DNA of 64,000 nt, from NCBI GenBank assembly GCA_015350385.1, contig WNKI01000001.1:12273329-12337328 (forward strand). The letters are read 5' to 3'. Made by a program: the position numbers and the translations under genes. The DNA is from Aculops lycopersici (lineage: Eukaryota; Arthropoda; Arachnida; Trombidiformes; Eriophyidae). The notes under the pieces were generated by a model, which worked only from the letters and a program-made list of their open reading frames with translations, made no database searches and had not been told where the DNA came from. This document shows positions 10,920-20,358 of the stretch, piece by piece; position 1 is the stretch's first letter, and each line of letters opens with the position of its first letter.

Positions 10920-11924
10920 ATGGCAGGTCAAGATCCAGCAAAGTATTTTGAGGAGCTGAGGACTCTATTTGAAGATTCCACTGACAAGACAAACACAAAT
11001 GAAAAGAAGACGCCACGAGATCCAAATGAGTGGCTCAAATTGGTTCGCGATAAACTCTACAATATGCTATGTAGTCCGATGAAGGAGGAATATCTACATG
11101 AGGCATTCAAGTGGGTGGCAAACCTTTGCCTCATGACAGGTGATCTCTCTTGGTTAAATGTAGGTGATGAGTGGACTGATAAGGAGGCCAAGATGTTCTC
11201 CTGCATTGCAAGACTTTCATTAGGTGAGATCACGATCCTCTTGCCTTTTGTTCAAAGGCATCTAACTTGCGGTGAGGAGGTGGATTTGGAAGATGGAAAA
11301 GTGATGGCTCGGCCTGCCAACTCCGAGGAGTACGAAAGGTTTGGCAACCACCTTGTGATAATAGAGAGCATAATCAAATCTTTAGTCGAGAACCAAACAG
11401 AGGAAGACGATAGCAATTCGCTAACAAAACTATTGAGCTCCTCAGAGCTAAGAAGTTTACTTGAAAGACTCAAGGAGGTCATGGCAAACATCTGCGATTA
11501 CCTCGAACTTGTTCACAGATACTGGGCAAACCTAACAGAAAAGCAGGATAATTTCAAGATGGATGCAGCCGAAGCAGCCCTTCGAATAATAAGTGTCTGG
11601 CTTTCGGAGGATCCGGGTTCCTTCGAACCACAATGCAAACGCTTCTTAATCGATCTCATCATCAGAAATCTCCTAATCTTAGACCGACAATCCAAAGCTG
11701 ACCTTCTAATCACTGCCCTACACTCCATCTGCACGTCGAGTGAGATTATATCAGATGAACTCAAAAAGACTAATGGCCATAGGGAGGCGCTAGAAAAGTA
11801 CTTGAAGCATGTAGAACAAAACTACAAGAGCGACCTCGAGGTTGATGGTAAGAAGAGGAGAGCTCAGAAGTTGTTCAAATTGAGATGTGGTCTTGTTAAA
11901 GATTTATTAAAGATGAATCCATAA
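10920..11924 (+). CDS. Neurochondrin-like protein, short form
   Basis: Neurochondrin is a conserved cytosolic armadillo-like protein. This 334-residue product aligns by eye with the central part of animal neurochondrin. LVRDKLYNMLCSP...WVANLCLMTGDLSWL matches the segment before human LVNLACVEVRLALEE. IARLSLGEITILL matches that stretch itself. LKEVMANICDYLELV...ALRIISVWLSED matches MKEAIGAVIHYLQQV...SVRILGAWLAEE. The human protein is about 730 residues, so roughly the first 200 and last 230 are missing. The start is the ATG at 10920 in a good context (AAAATGG); the upstream frame is open but lacks ATG. It is a single exon with no stops, so it may be a lineage-specific short form or a partial copy. 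Identity rests on remembered alignments. Confidence 0.6.
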   Translation: MAGQDPAKYFEELRTLFEDSTDKTNTNEKKTPRDPNEWLKLVRDKLYNMLCSPMKEEYLHEAFKWVANLCLMTGDLSWLNVGDEWTDKEAKMFSCIARLSLGEITILLPFVQRHLTCGEEVDLEDGKVMARPANSEEYERFGNHLVIIESIIKSLVENQTEEDDSNSLTKLLSSSELRSLLERLKEVMANICDYLELVHRYWANLTEKQDNFKMDAAEAALRIISVWLSEDPGSFEPQCKRFLIDLIIRNLLILDRQSKADLLITALHSICTSSEIISDELKKTNGHREALEKYLKHVEQNYKSDLEVDGKKRRAQKLFKLRCGLVKDLLKMNP

Positions 11925-12313
11925 CTCTAACAAATTTTGAAGTTCTCTGATCACGTTCTCTGTGAAGTTTCATCAACTCCTGTTTCTTGTGAAAATGTCT
12001 TCATCTCCTGCGTCACTATTTTCAGCAATAAAAGTGACATCGACGAGGAAGTAAAGGTTGGAAATAAAATACAGGTGTCTAGCCATCGACGCGAAGTTAG
12101 CAGCGCGTGAGCTACCATTGTGATTGCGTTCGATTCACAAAATATCATAGCTCACGTGGACGCTGGTGAGGAAAAAATTGAAAGTTCGATGGTCACAAGC
12201 TACTGTGCAAGACATCTGATCAATAATACTGCCAATTACTATTCATAACATTTCATTTTAGGACTTGGATTATTTCATCAATAAGAGAAAAGCAATCGTT
12301 ATTAACAGGCTGC
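11925..12313. other. Intergenic region, no gene seen
   Basis: This presumably holds the 3' UTR of the neurochondrin-like gene and the promoter or 5' UTR of the thioesterase. Nothing else is supported. Confidence 0.4.
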
Positions 12314-13161
12314 ATGGTCACCCACGGCAAATTATTTGGTGTCAATAAATCATCTTTCGTCTCAGCATTGAGTAAATTCTCTTGTACTCATAACATGTCA
12401 TCGTCTTCATCCTCATCGGGTGCGAAACGAGCAGTGGTAAGTATAGATTACATGAAACAATATTCATCAAATCGACTATCTAGCCGACCGACGATAGTAC
12501 TAACAGATACGATCATGTTCACATCGATAAACGAAAATCTACACAGCTCATCTTTCTTCACGGATTAGGCGACGAGGGAGGCTCATGGCAAATGCAATTG
12601 GCACCCATGATGCCAGAACACGTCAAATGCATATGTCCAACTGCACCATATCAAAGGGTTACCTTGAATTTTGGCATGAAGTGTAATTCGTGGTTTGACC
12701 TGCGTAGCCTCGACCCGAATGATGCCGAGGATGAGGAGGGTATCGAGGCCGCCAAAGACAAAATTCATGCGTTGATCGAAGAACAAGAGAAGCAAGGAGT
12801 CCCCACCGATAGAATCATATTAGGTGGTTTCTCCCAAGGCGGTGCACTATCATTGTATTCGGCTTTCACCTATCCAAAGAAGCTCGGCGGGGTGATTGCT
12901 CTATCCTGCTGGTTGCCATTGCATGCAAAGTTTCCAAATGCAGCCAGCGAGGCCAGCAAAACAACCCCGGTCATACAATGTCATGGAGACCAAGACTTTG
13001 TTGTACCTATCCAGTGGGGCAAGGACTCCGAAAAAATTATGTCGACGTTTCTGGACAAGGAAAAGTATTCCTTCAAGGTCTACAAAAATTTGTCTCACAG
13101 CTCTTCACCGGCCGTGCTGCACGATGTTCTGGCCTTCATCCGGGAAAATTTACCTAAATGA
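12314..13161 (+). CDS. LYPLA: Acyl-protein thioesterase (LYPLA family), two exons
   Basis: LYPLA enzymes are alpha/beta hydrolases that remove palmitate from cysteines of proteins such as Ras and G alpha, and hydrolyse lysophospholipids. Exon 1 is 12314..12436 and exon 2 is 12547..13161, joined at phase 0 across a 110-bp intron (GTAAGTATAG...ACACAG). The join restores the family start, AKRAV then LIFLHGLGDEG. The catalytic triad is visible: Ser in GFSQGGALS, Asp in CHGDQDFVVP and His in NLSHSS. The total length of 245 residues is near the usual 230. Translation could begin at 12314, giving a 27-residue leader, or at the ATG at 12395 (MSSSSSSSG); the latter fits cytosolic orthologues better. 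AATAAA follows at 13173. Confidence 0.9.
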
Positions 13162-13172
13162 ATCGACTATGC

Positions 13173-13178
13173 AATAAA
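13173..13178 (+). promoter_or_regulatory. Polyadenylation signal AATAAA of the thioesterase gene
   Basis: Canonical hexamer 12 bases past the LYPLA stop codon. Confidence 0.6.
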
Positions 13179-13287
13179 TCACACTTCTAAAACATTTCAG
13201 AGTATAAATTAGTTACATTGTCCAAGTCTATTTAACTTGAGACAAGTTATCAAATACTAAAAAACCATTCGTCATGATTTGTCATAA

Positions 13288-13638
13288 CGCGCCTCACTGC
13301 CGTCACGCGAGCAGCTGTTTCGTAAAGCTAGCCGGAGCGCAGATCCCCTGATTAGTGGATCCAAGATTCAACCTGACAACCAAAAGCTACCTGTCGTTAG
13401 GCAGGTTTGGTTTAATCAAGCACAAGGGGAGACTATAATACCGGAAGAGTCTATGATTGGACCTGACATTCTGGTGGCACCGATTTTAATTGAAGGTGTT
13501 AGACAAAAAGATATCTACCTGCCAACTGGATTTTGGCACGACGAACTGAGACAGGTGAAGATACGAGGGGGCAAGTGGCTCACAAACTACCCGATTGATT
13601 TGAATGAAATTGCGTGGTTTTCAAGGACAAATAGGTGA
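13288..13638 (+). pseudogene. C-terminal fragment of a GH31 glycosidase (MYORG-like)
   Basis: One open frame after a stop at 13285 reads LPVVRQVWF, MIGPDILVAPILIEGVRQKD, IYLPTGFWHDE and GGKWLTNYPIDLNEIAWF. This is the family-31 glycosidase region just after the catalytic site, where typical members read PIVRPLWW, GPDLLVAPVL and YLPKGxWYD. The last part, ending in WLxxYxxxLxExAxF, recalls the myogenesis-regulating glycosidase subgroup. Only about 100 residues exist and the catalytic aspartates are absent. It is squeezed between the thioesterase 3' end and a transposon. It is either a gene relic or a carried-in fragment; a terminal exon of a distant gene is less likely. Confidence 0.65.
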
Positions 13639-13845
13639 ATTTTTTAAACTTTTGAAAAGTGACAAACATAATTTTATTTACTTCCAACTCATGAGATGAA
13701 TAATAACGTAAACACACAGATTATCTATGTGTTTTGTATTCTATACTGATTTTAATAATAATTTGTGATAATTCAATAAACAAGTGCTTCTCATGAGGAT
13801 AAATCGACAGGTTTCTTCTTCTACTTTTCTTTTCTCAATTATATA

Positions 13846-14846
13846 CAGTGCCTCTCAAAACTGGCCACGAATTCTTGATTCTTGATTATTGATGTCTAAT
13901 AAACTTTTTGAGGCTTCTTCCTGCTAATTTTCTTGGTCTTGATCGATTTCTTGATGCTTCTTCTAATTGTATTCTTCTTCTTGCGCTCGTAACTTCTTCT
14001 GTTTACATTTGATGCCGATTTTATTTGATGCGCGCGTTGTGGCCACTTTTGTGAGCGGGTGCTGCCGGCCGCCATGACACTTGTTACATATCATATTTCT
14101 ATTGTTATTCATCCTTCTAGTCCAATATTTATCTATTATTCGATCAAGACTGTCGACCCTCTTCCATTCCACTCTATTATTATTATCATTTCCGGCCCGC
14201 CCACCCCACCAACTATCAATATGCCAGCAACGCCGCCGGTGACTATAGCGATCATCAAGAATCGTCTCGCCAAGGGTGACTCAAGCCGCCAGATAGCCGC
14301 CGACCTCTTGGTGTCCAAGTCACTGGTCAATAAAATAAGATCCAAGCACCAGATTGATGCACCAAAGTCAGTAGGCGGCCGTCCAAAGAAGTTATCGACT
14401 CGCGAGAAGCTATATGCCGCCACTCTTATTAAGCGGGGAGTCGATAAGACGGCGGTTGCGGTGGCCAAATCTATCAACAAGGATAGGACTGACCCAGTGT
14501 CTAATGAGACAATTCGGAGGGCCCTCAAAGACCAAAACCTCATTGGGTCGATGCCCGAGAGGATGGCGGCGGTGATAAGGAGGAAAGGGGGAAACACCGA
14601 CTACTAATGAGATTTGGCAAGACCCTCGGCAGGCGCTCACAAAAGTGGCCACGCGAGGTGGTCCCAGTGATAGAGATAGTGAGAGAGAAAGCGAGAGAAA
14701 CAGAGGCAATCTGTGTGTGCAAACCAAAGAAGAAACAACGTGCTCAATGTTAAAAGCAATAATAAATAAGAAAAGTTCCTATTCTAAATATAATTCAGCA
14801 AGTTTATTCATCTCATCAAGATCGTGGCCAGTTTTGAGAGGCACTG
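13846..14846 (+). mobile_element. 1,001-bp Tc1/mariner element with truncated transposase
   Basis: Perfect 25-bp terminal inverted repeats (13846-13870 and 14822-14846) start CAGTGCCTCTCAAAACTGG and are flanked by TA at 13844-13845 and 14847-14848. A second inverted pair (about 14038-14057 and 14634-14653, 19 of 20 bases matching) lies about 190 bp inside each end. Its sequence is a relative of the outer TIR in reversed orientation. The only gene encodes the DNA-binding part of a Tc1-type transposase; the DDE catalytic domain is missing. The element is therefore non-autonomous. TIR identity suggests recent movement. Confidence 0.9.
14221..14607 (+). CDS. Tc1-like transposase DNA-binding domain only (truncated transposase)
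   Basis: The 128-residue frame begins at the ATG at 14221; it is open further upstream, from 14059. It contains a first helix-turn-helix (IKNRLAKGDSSRQIAADL...SLVNKIRSKH), a basic linker GGRPKKLS resembling the GRPR-like hook, and a second helix-turn-helix (REKLYAATLIKRG...SNETIRRALKDQNL). This is the paired-like N-terminal half of Tc1 transposases. It ends at a stop where the catalytic core should begin, so it cannot cut DNA, but it could bind TIRs. It may act as a repressor or be inert. Confidence 0.75.
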   Translation: MPATPPVTIAIIKNRLAKGDSSRQIAADLLVSKSLVNKIRSKHQIDAPKSVGGRPKKLSTREKLYAATLIKRGVDKTAVAVAKSINKDRTDPVSNETIRRALKDQNLIGSMPERMAAVIRRKGGNTDY

Positions 14847-15086
14847 TACATGACGATTTGGTGTGTACTAATGAGGTTAGTTATTCTTATCGCTAGTCAC
14901 TTGTTCGCAATAAAATCGCAAACTCGCATCGATCTCGCTGAAGTCGACATGCGCTGATGTAAACTACTCAGCTGACTTTCTTTATTTTGATTCGCGTCTG
15001 AGGTCACTATGTTTTCAACACGAGCTCATTATTAAAACAACCCAAAACCATTGGTTTGTATCACTAATGTTATTCATTTGACTAAC

Positions 15087-16271
15087 ATGACCAGTATAGG
15101 CCAATCATCTATTATAAAGCTAACTAAGGTTGCATTTTCAACACAAACAAGAAATAAATCATCCTTTCGTAAGCTTGTTAGTAACGAGCTCTCAATTTCG
15201 CAAGTCATATCATGTAATACAACAAACGCAAGACTACCGCATTATTTATTTGATAATCTGTTTATCGCCCGACATCTCTCGCAGGGTAGAGAGAGGGATG
15301 AATATGGGAACAAGTCGACTGATGACGCGAACCAAACTCAAAACGATAGTGATAAAACCCATCAATCATCTTCATCATCTACCTATCAAAAATATCATCG
15401 TAGTCGATACCAACAGAAAAGAGAATACTATGAAGGTGGCCAAAACAATGGCCAATCGGGAACCCAGCCTAGAACAAACTCGAATTTTACCATAAGTCAC
15501 TACCAGAGGCTCAATATTAGTCCCGAATCCGACGCCGAAGCGATCAAATCTGCCTACTATTCGCTGAGCAAAGAGTATCATCCTGATATTGTGGGAACTG
15601 AAGATGCCCAGTCTACAGAAAATTTCAGAAAGATTACTGAGGCTTATGACGTACTTAGCGATCCCCAGCGAAGATCCGCTTACGATAGGGAGTTGGGTTT
15701 GGATTTGAGAGCCTTCAGTTCCTTCGATGGTCTAGGGCAATCCACAAACCCGAACAAAGAACACAGACCTCTTTACCGAGCTCGTGATACAGATATGATA
15801 TTCAGGTCGAGACTGGAAACTGCAATGGAGCTGGAGAAGAGAAGAAATCCACGTAAATTCCAGGCTGGGAAGTTCGATGACGATGTTACTGAAGGTCGAT
15901 CAGACATATACGAGTATCACAATCTGAGCAAACGGCTCAGAAGTTTAGATATGAAAGGATATAGTACCAGAGATGATACTAGCTTTTACCGACGACACTT
16001 GGCAGAAACAATACGCCGAAGAAGGGATAGTGTCAATCCCACACTTAGCAGTGAATCTTATAGTGGCGAAGGATATGGAGGCCGGGGTGGAGCCACAACA
16101 GGTGAAGTAGTGCCCTTGTTGTTAGCACTAGGAACAGTGGTGGTTCTTGTTGCATACGCCATAATCAACGTGCTTTACGATATCGACTTGGCGGCCGATC
16201 TAGACACCTGGTTTGACGTGAAGATGAAAAGCATGGAAACATCTAAGAACTCTCCTAAAAGGAGCAATTAG
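15087..16271 (+). CDS. DNAJC30: J-domain protein, DNAJC30-like, mitochondrial membrane
   Basis: DNAJC30 is a mitochondrial inner-membrane J-protein linked to ATP synthase and complex I turnover. The 394-residue product has a basic, Ser/Thr-rich N-terminus that could be a presequence. It then has a hydrophilic linker and a J-domain at about residues 150-215: HYQRLNISPESDAEAIKSAY, the HPD motif in EYHPD, and ITEAYDVLSDPQRRSAYDREL. A single C-terminal membrane helix (VVPLLLALGTVVVLVAYAII) follows near residues 341-360. A J-domain followed by one C-terminal helix and no Gly/Phe or zinc region is the DNAJC30 layout. It is longer than the human protein (226 residues). The first ATG is at 15087. It is a single exon; AATAAA lies at 16295. 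Confidence 0.75.
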   Translation: MTSIGQSSIIKLTKVAFSTQTRNKSSFRKLVSNELSISQVISCNTTNARLPHYLFDNLFIARHLSQGRERDEYGNKSTDDANQTQNDSDKTHQSSSSSTYQKYHRSRYQQKREYYEGGQNNGQSGTQPRTNSNFTISHYQRLNISPESDAEAIKSAYYSLSKEYHPDIVGTEDAQSTENFRKITEAYDVLSDPQRRSAYDRELGLDLRAFSSFDGLGQSTNPNKEHRPLYRARDTDMIFRSRLETAMELEKRRNPRKFQAGKFDDDVTEGRSDIYEYHNLSKRLRSLDMKGYSTRDDTSFYRRHLAETIRRRRDSVNPTLSSESYSGEGYGGRGGATTGEVVPLLLALGTVVVLVAYAIINVLYDIDLAADLDTWFDVKMKSMETSKNSPKRSN

Positions 16272-16294
16272 AGACAGAAAACCTGAATTTCGTT

Positions 16295-16300
16295 AATAAA
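16295..16300 (+). promoter_or_regulatory. Polyadenylation signal AATAAA of the DNAJC30-like gene
   Basis: Canonical hexamer 24 bases past the stop codon. Confidence 0.6.
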
Positions 16301-16598
16301 TCTCAAATGATTGTTGTTTATTGGTTTATAGAAAAACTCCATCGAGGATCAACAGTGGATGGAAGTCCCACCAATTTGAGGCTTCATGATCTTATGTAAG
16401 ATTTTTTGAGGATTTATTCGTTGTTGTTATAACCAGACATTTACATTATAAACCTCGTGTTATGAAATTTTATTCACTTGGTGCCTTGAAAATTTTTGTT
16501 GTGGTTTAGTTTTGTTACGTGTTTTCCTCGCCAAAAAGGTGAATTCTCATTGGTTAGTCCTCCAAGATTCATGGCGATCCACATGGCGACTTGCTCAT

Positions 16599-16982
16599 CT
16601 AAGCACCCAAGCAGAGACGGAACAGGTCATGTTGGACAAAGTAAGATCCATTTGCTGGCTTTAAGACGAAGGTTTGAATGAACCTATGTGGCGGGTCGTC
16701 GTCGGTCTTGAGTTGGCCCATCACCATCACCACAACTCCGCCGTCTAGTGTTGGCTGACAGTCGCAGGTTTCGATAGCGTGGTTTATTTTCTGAAAGGAC
16801 AGTTGGCCCAACTTATCCGCGATCTTAGCCTTGCCCATAAATGGTTGTCCTTCGAAGGTCAAGAGGGAGTTAGCTTCGTGGTAGAAGTTGGCTATGCCTG
16901 ATCTAGAGTTGACATCGCCATCGAACAGTTGGTAGTATTGTTGGACGAATACTCGGCCGATGTTCTCAAAGTCTGGATTCAT
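16599..16982 (-). CDS. NUTF2: Nuclear transport factor 2
   Basis: NTF2 is a homodimer that carries Ran-GDP into the nucleus. The product is 127 residues, exactly the usual length, in one exon starting at the ATG at 16982. Typical segments are NPDFENIGRVFVQQYYQLFD, NFYHEANSLLTFEGQPFMGK, KLGQLSFQKINHAIETCDCQP, GQLKTDDDPPHRFIQTFVLKP and the C-terminal FVQHDLFRL. Dimer and FxFG-binding surface residues appear conserved by eye. It converges on the DNAJC30-like gene (stop at 16271), leaving about 330 bases between stops. Confidence 0.95.
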   Translation of the reverse strand: MNPDFENIGRVFVQQYYQLFDGDVNSRSGIANFYHEANSLLTFEGQPFMGKAKIADKLGQLSFQKINHAIETCDCQPTLDGGVVVMVMGQLKTDDDPPHRFIQTFVLKPANGSYFVQHDLFRLCLGA

Positions 16983-17426
16983 TTTTGCTAGCTGGGGTTG
17001 CGTTCAGGGTAATTGATAGAGTTGTATCCAACTTTACTTCTAGCTTGATTAATGTTATTGAATCAAATAGTAGATTATATGTAAATAGTTTAATAATTAT
17101 AGAATGCTCACATCGGCCTTTTGAGAATGCTTGTATTTAATTGACAGCGTGCGTTTGTGTTGCTGTTGCTGCTGCTGGCCCGATAGCGGCGTCACCACTA
17201 TTCGGTGCGATGTGTGAGTCAGAGCGTGCGCGCATCGCTTAACTCGGCCCTACCTGAGGTAGGCTACCTTGCGCTGCGGCAGCGCGAGCAGGTTGATCTT
17301 GATGAAAGTTAGCGGCCAATACCATTCTAGAAGTTACCTGGACGACATGATGATTAAAAATCTTGGCAAACTTTGTAAAGATTATACTCTATGATTTGTA
17401 TCAGAACACGAGATTTATTTTCAGTT
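16983..17426. other. Intergenic region, no gene seen
   Basis: This holds the upstream region of NTF2 and the 3' end of the carrier gene, both minus strand. A possible 5' UTR splice donor occurs on the minus strand near 17336. A short palindromic CCTACCTGAGGTAGG occurs near 17250. No RNA gene could be recognised. Confidence 0.35.
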
Positions 17427-19106
17427 TCAAGTTTTTTCCCTGAACTTGTACCTGGCGAGTAGAGGCTCGAGAAGAGCAAAAAGAATTGCGTATATTAACG
17501 GCGCTAGAGACATAACGCTTATCAACAAGTTATATGACTTGTTGTAATCCTTCGAGAGTCCAATGAGACTTGGGCGAAAGAGAAGGAAGACGCTGGTTAC
17601 GACCGAGCCCATGGCAAAGGCCCACGGGACATTCTTTTTGCCAAGGTACTCCTGTCCAAATGGTACGATCATCATGTTGACCAGTGATGACAGGGCAGCG
17701 ACTAGGGCGAATGACACACCAAGGTACCAGAATATTCCGTCTTGGTTGGTTTTTTGAGCATCCGCGTCGAGAAATAGCGGAATCAACAAGGGCGATATCC
17801 CAAATAGACCCAAAATTAGGTTTACAACGATTATGTTACACTTGAGTGATAGAATTCGAGAATCTACGAAGCTTCCCAGGATGAGCCGGCCTAGTATCTC
17901 GCCATATACCCAAAAGGTAAGAAAGTCTCGGCTCACGAGACGAGAGAATCCCTTTTCTACTCCGTAGTCAACAATGAAGATGGTGTATGTTCTTGATATG
18001 TAAAAGTAAACTGTTTGCATAATCCAAATGCAATGAATATTTGGATTCCTCAACAATTTGATCATATAATTCTTCAATGATTCATCTCTTCCGTTTCGGT
18101 CTCGAACCTGTTCAGAGGACGACGTTTCTATAGATCTTGTCGACTCGAATACTTCTTGATTATCCACTAGTGGTTTTCGGATGAACAAATTGAGTGGCAA
18201 GTTGATTGAAACGATGGCCGCCAGAGTGAGATAAGCGTAACGGAACTCGTGGCCGCTGCGGTCAAGGACGTAGGCGATGATGGGTTTTAGCACAAATACG
18301 CCACATGTTGAGCCGGCAAGCGAGACTCCCATGGCAGTTGCTCGATACTTGGCAAAATATTCATTGTTTATAACGATATTCATGTTGTAGCGCAAGCTCA
18401 ATGCCACTCCCTGAACGACGCCAAGACACAAGAGGTCGACGGCGAGACCGGAACTGAAGTAGGCACCTGCATTTGCGGCTACAAATAATACAGTCTGTAG
18501 AATTTCTATGCTACGCCACGAGATCTTGAGCGAGAGGAGGGGAGTGAATAAACCGGCTAAATTTTGGATAGTTGATGCTGTCGATATTGGCCATGATGCC
18601 TCCTCGCGGTTGTAGTAGTTTTCTGATACAATCTTCTCAAAGATTAATCCGTAAACCTTGAGCGATCCGAGAGTGTTTGCATTTACAATAAAGACACAGG
18701 CTAATGTGAGCCAGGCTTGTAGCCCATCGATCTCTCTACTCACCGGCTGGCTGCTGCTGGTAGGAGCTTTAAATTTGCTTTTGTTCATGTCGATATCAAT
18801 CTGATCAACTCGAATTGGAGCGTCTTCACTGTAGTCCACATCAATATCTTGGCTTGTGTCCGTGTCAACTTCACTCGAGTCTATATAACTAAAGTCTCCA
18901 TCTAGCAGAGTACCGGAATTTGTTTCGCCTGAGGTGTTAAATGTTTGATAGCACTTGCCATACTTGGATCCGTTGGCTGATTGGAGCGGATCAAATCGGC
19001 CTTTCAGCAACTTCGGATTCACTACCATCGATATCGCTAAGTGGAATGCACCTAGCTCAATAGCCATGGCACTAGTCCCTTTCACTAAACTTGCTCTTGT
19101 AGCCAT
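17427..19106 (-). CDS. Monocarboxylate-transporter-like MFS carrier (SLC16 family)
   Basis: SLC16 proteins are 12-helix major facilitator carriers of lactate, pyruvate, ketone bodies, aromatic amino acids or hormones. The 559-residue, single-exon product has an acidic cytosolic N-terminus (about 125 residues). The first helix is then preceded by DGLQAWLTL, corresponding to the family signature DGGWGW. A cytosolic loop between the two helix halves (about residues 310-350) carries the Ser-rich charged stretch ETSSSEQVRDRNGRDE. The second helix half follows. The first-helix glycine and tryptophan pattern is altered, so the substrate cannot be predicted. The ATG at 19106 is the first in the frame. 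TTTATT at 17414 may be the polyadenylation signal on this strand. Confidence 0.8.
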   Translation of the reverse strand: MATRASLVKGTSAMAIELGAFHLAISMVVNPKLLKGRFDPLQSANGSKYGKCYQTFNTSGETNSGTLLDGDFSYIDSSEVDTDTSQDIDVDYSEDAPIRVDQIDIDMNKSKFKAPTSSSQPVSREIDGLQAWLTLACVFIVNANTLGSLKVYGLIFEKIVSENYYNREEASWPISTASTIQNLAGLFTPLLSLKISWRSIEILQTVLFVAANAGAYFSSGLAVDLLCLGVVQGVALSLRYNMNIVINNEYFAKYRATAMGVSLAGSTCGVFVLKPIIAYVLDRSGHEFRYAYLTLAAIVSINLPLNLFIRKPLVDNQEVFESTRSIETSSSEQVRDRNGRDESLKNYMIKLLRNPNIHCIWIMQTVYFYISRTYTIFIVDYGVEKGFSRLVSRDFLTFWVYGEILGRLILGSFVDSRILSLKCNIIVVNLILGLFGISPLLIPLFLDADAQKTNQDGIFWYLGVSFALVAALSSLVNMMIVPFGQEYLGKKNVPWAFAMGSVVTSVFLLFRPSLIGLSKDYNKSYNLLISVMSLAPLIYAILFALLEPLLARYKFREKT

Positions 19107-19505
19107 CTAATCCAATCAATTTGATGACTCAAAGAGTCATCGTAAACTTGCTCTCATCGGCAGTATGATTTTGGAAGATGAAACTCGGGCTGACACTCGT
19201 TGCTCGACTTGACGGCCGGCAGTTGGACTTGTGCGACTTTGATTTGTTGCAGAAAAACTATTTACTACTTCAAGGTTGCATCTGTTACATCGAATACGGT
19301 GTCGTCTTGCTTCAATCCATCCTCTTTGTTTGCGTCGACACCATTTTTTCATAAGAAAAAGTAAACATATCAAATGTTAATCTAATAGTCGAATGCTAGA
19401 CTCCTCAAGTTGATGTATTTATCTGTCTAGTCGCTCTGTTATCTTGATTGCGTTGCATTGTGTTTCCCTCCCGATTATATTTTATTTGCTGAGTGGATGG
19501 AATCA
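19107..19505. other. Intergenic region between the carrier and CNIH4
   Basis: This contains a TTTATT at 19491-19496 (AATAAA on the minus strand), a likely polyadenylation signal for CNIH4, plus the carrier's promoter region. No gene is seen. Confidence 0.4.
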
Positions 19506-20085
19506 TCAATTTACATATAACGTCAGCACGGCCATTATCAAGTAGCCGAAGAAGTGTAGAATATGGAATACAATCTTTATGAGACAATGTCGGACATGTC
19601 GGTTCAAAACCTTTTCATTCCTCATCTCATTGGGGTTGAATAGACTTGTGTAGCCGCTTGGTGTTGCTCTATACTTATATATGACCCATGACAACATGGG
19701 CATTGTGGTTGCCAGCGGTATCCAGTTCATGGTAGCTAGGTGAGCTAGCACTAAAATTCCCACAAATATAATCTCAGGGATCACAAGCTATTAGCGACAT
19801 GTTAGTTACGGGATTTATTGGGACAGACTTTTACAATGGCTCAAGGGCCTAGTTCTATTCATGTAATACTCACTCTGTTTAGATTGGCACAACATGTTTG
19901 CAGGTCGACATGATCACAATCCAAGTCGCTTAGGTCAAGGATCTGGAAGTTAGCGGTTAGTCCTGGACTCAAACATCAAATTCGAATATGAGAAAGACTA
20001 ACGAACTTACCTGACTACCGGACATTAAAGCCAGACCTCCCGTTAGGATAACTGATATAAAGTAGATGGGAAACATTAGTCCCAT
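19506..20085 (-). CDS. CNIH4: Cornichon family protein 4, three exons
   Basis: Cornichon proteins are ER cargo receptors that load membrane proteins (CNIH4: several GPCRs) into COPII vesicles. The exons are 20011..20085, 19874..19942 and 19506..19787, all joined at phase 0 with GTAAGT/GTGAGT donors and AG acceptors; the introns are 68 and 86 bp. The 141-residue product is close to the human 139. The first membrane helix reads PIYFISVILTGGLALM. Then come LSDLDCDHVDLQTCC (human LSDLECDYINARSCC) and LVIPEIIFVG. Next is the cornichon core MPMLSWVIYKYRATPSGYTSLFNPNEMRN, and finally a last helix ending in LTLYVN. It sits upstream-adjacent to RPB3 on the same strand. Confidence 0.92.
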
Positions 20086-20358
20086 GTTGGCGGCTAAAAA
20101 TAGATTGAATCTAATTGAAAGGTTAATTGAACACTCTGATGTATCATGTGATTTGTTTTGGTTCTGAAATCCGGCTAAGTGTTGCGTAACGGTAACACAG
20201 ATGAGACCCCATAGCCGCGGCAACTCGAACATAGCGTCGATTATAGCGCCAACCGACTTAAGCGCGCGTGAAAATTCGAAGAGAATCCTGTGGCAATTGA
20301 GTTATACGATCAGTATTGGAGGCGTCACACGATCAGTGACTTGGTGAAAAGTAGTCGG

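Noticed and set aside
14038..14653. Nested insertion of one transposon inside another, based on inner inverted repeats
   Set aside because: The inner repeats are not flanked by clear TA duplications and are spaced symmetrically from the ends, so a single element with two site pairs is simpler.
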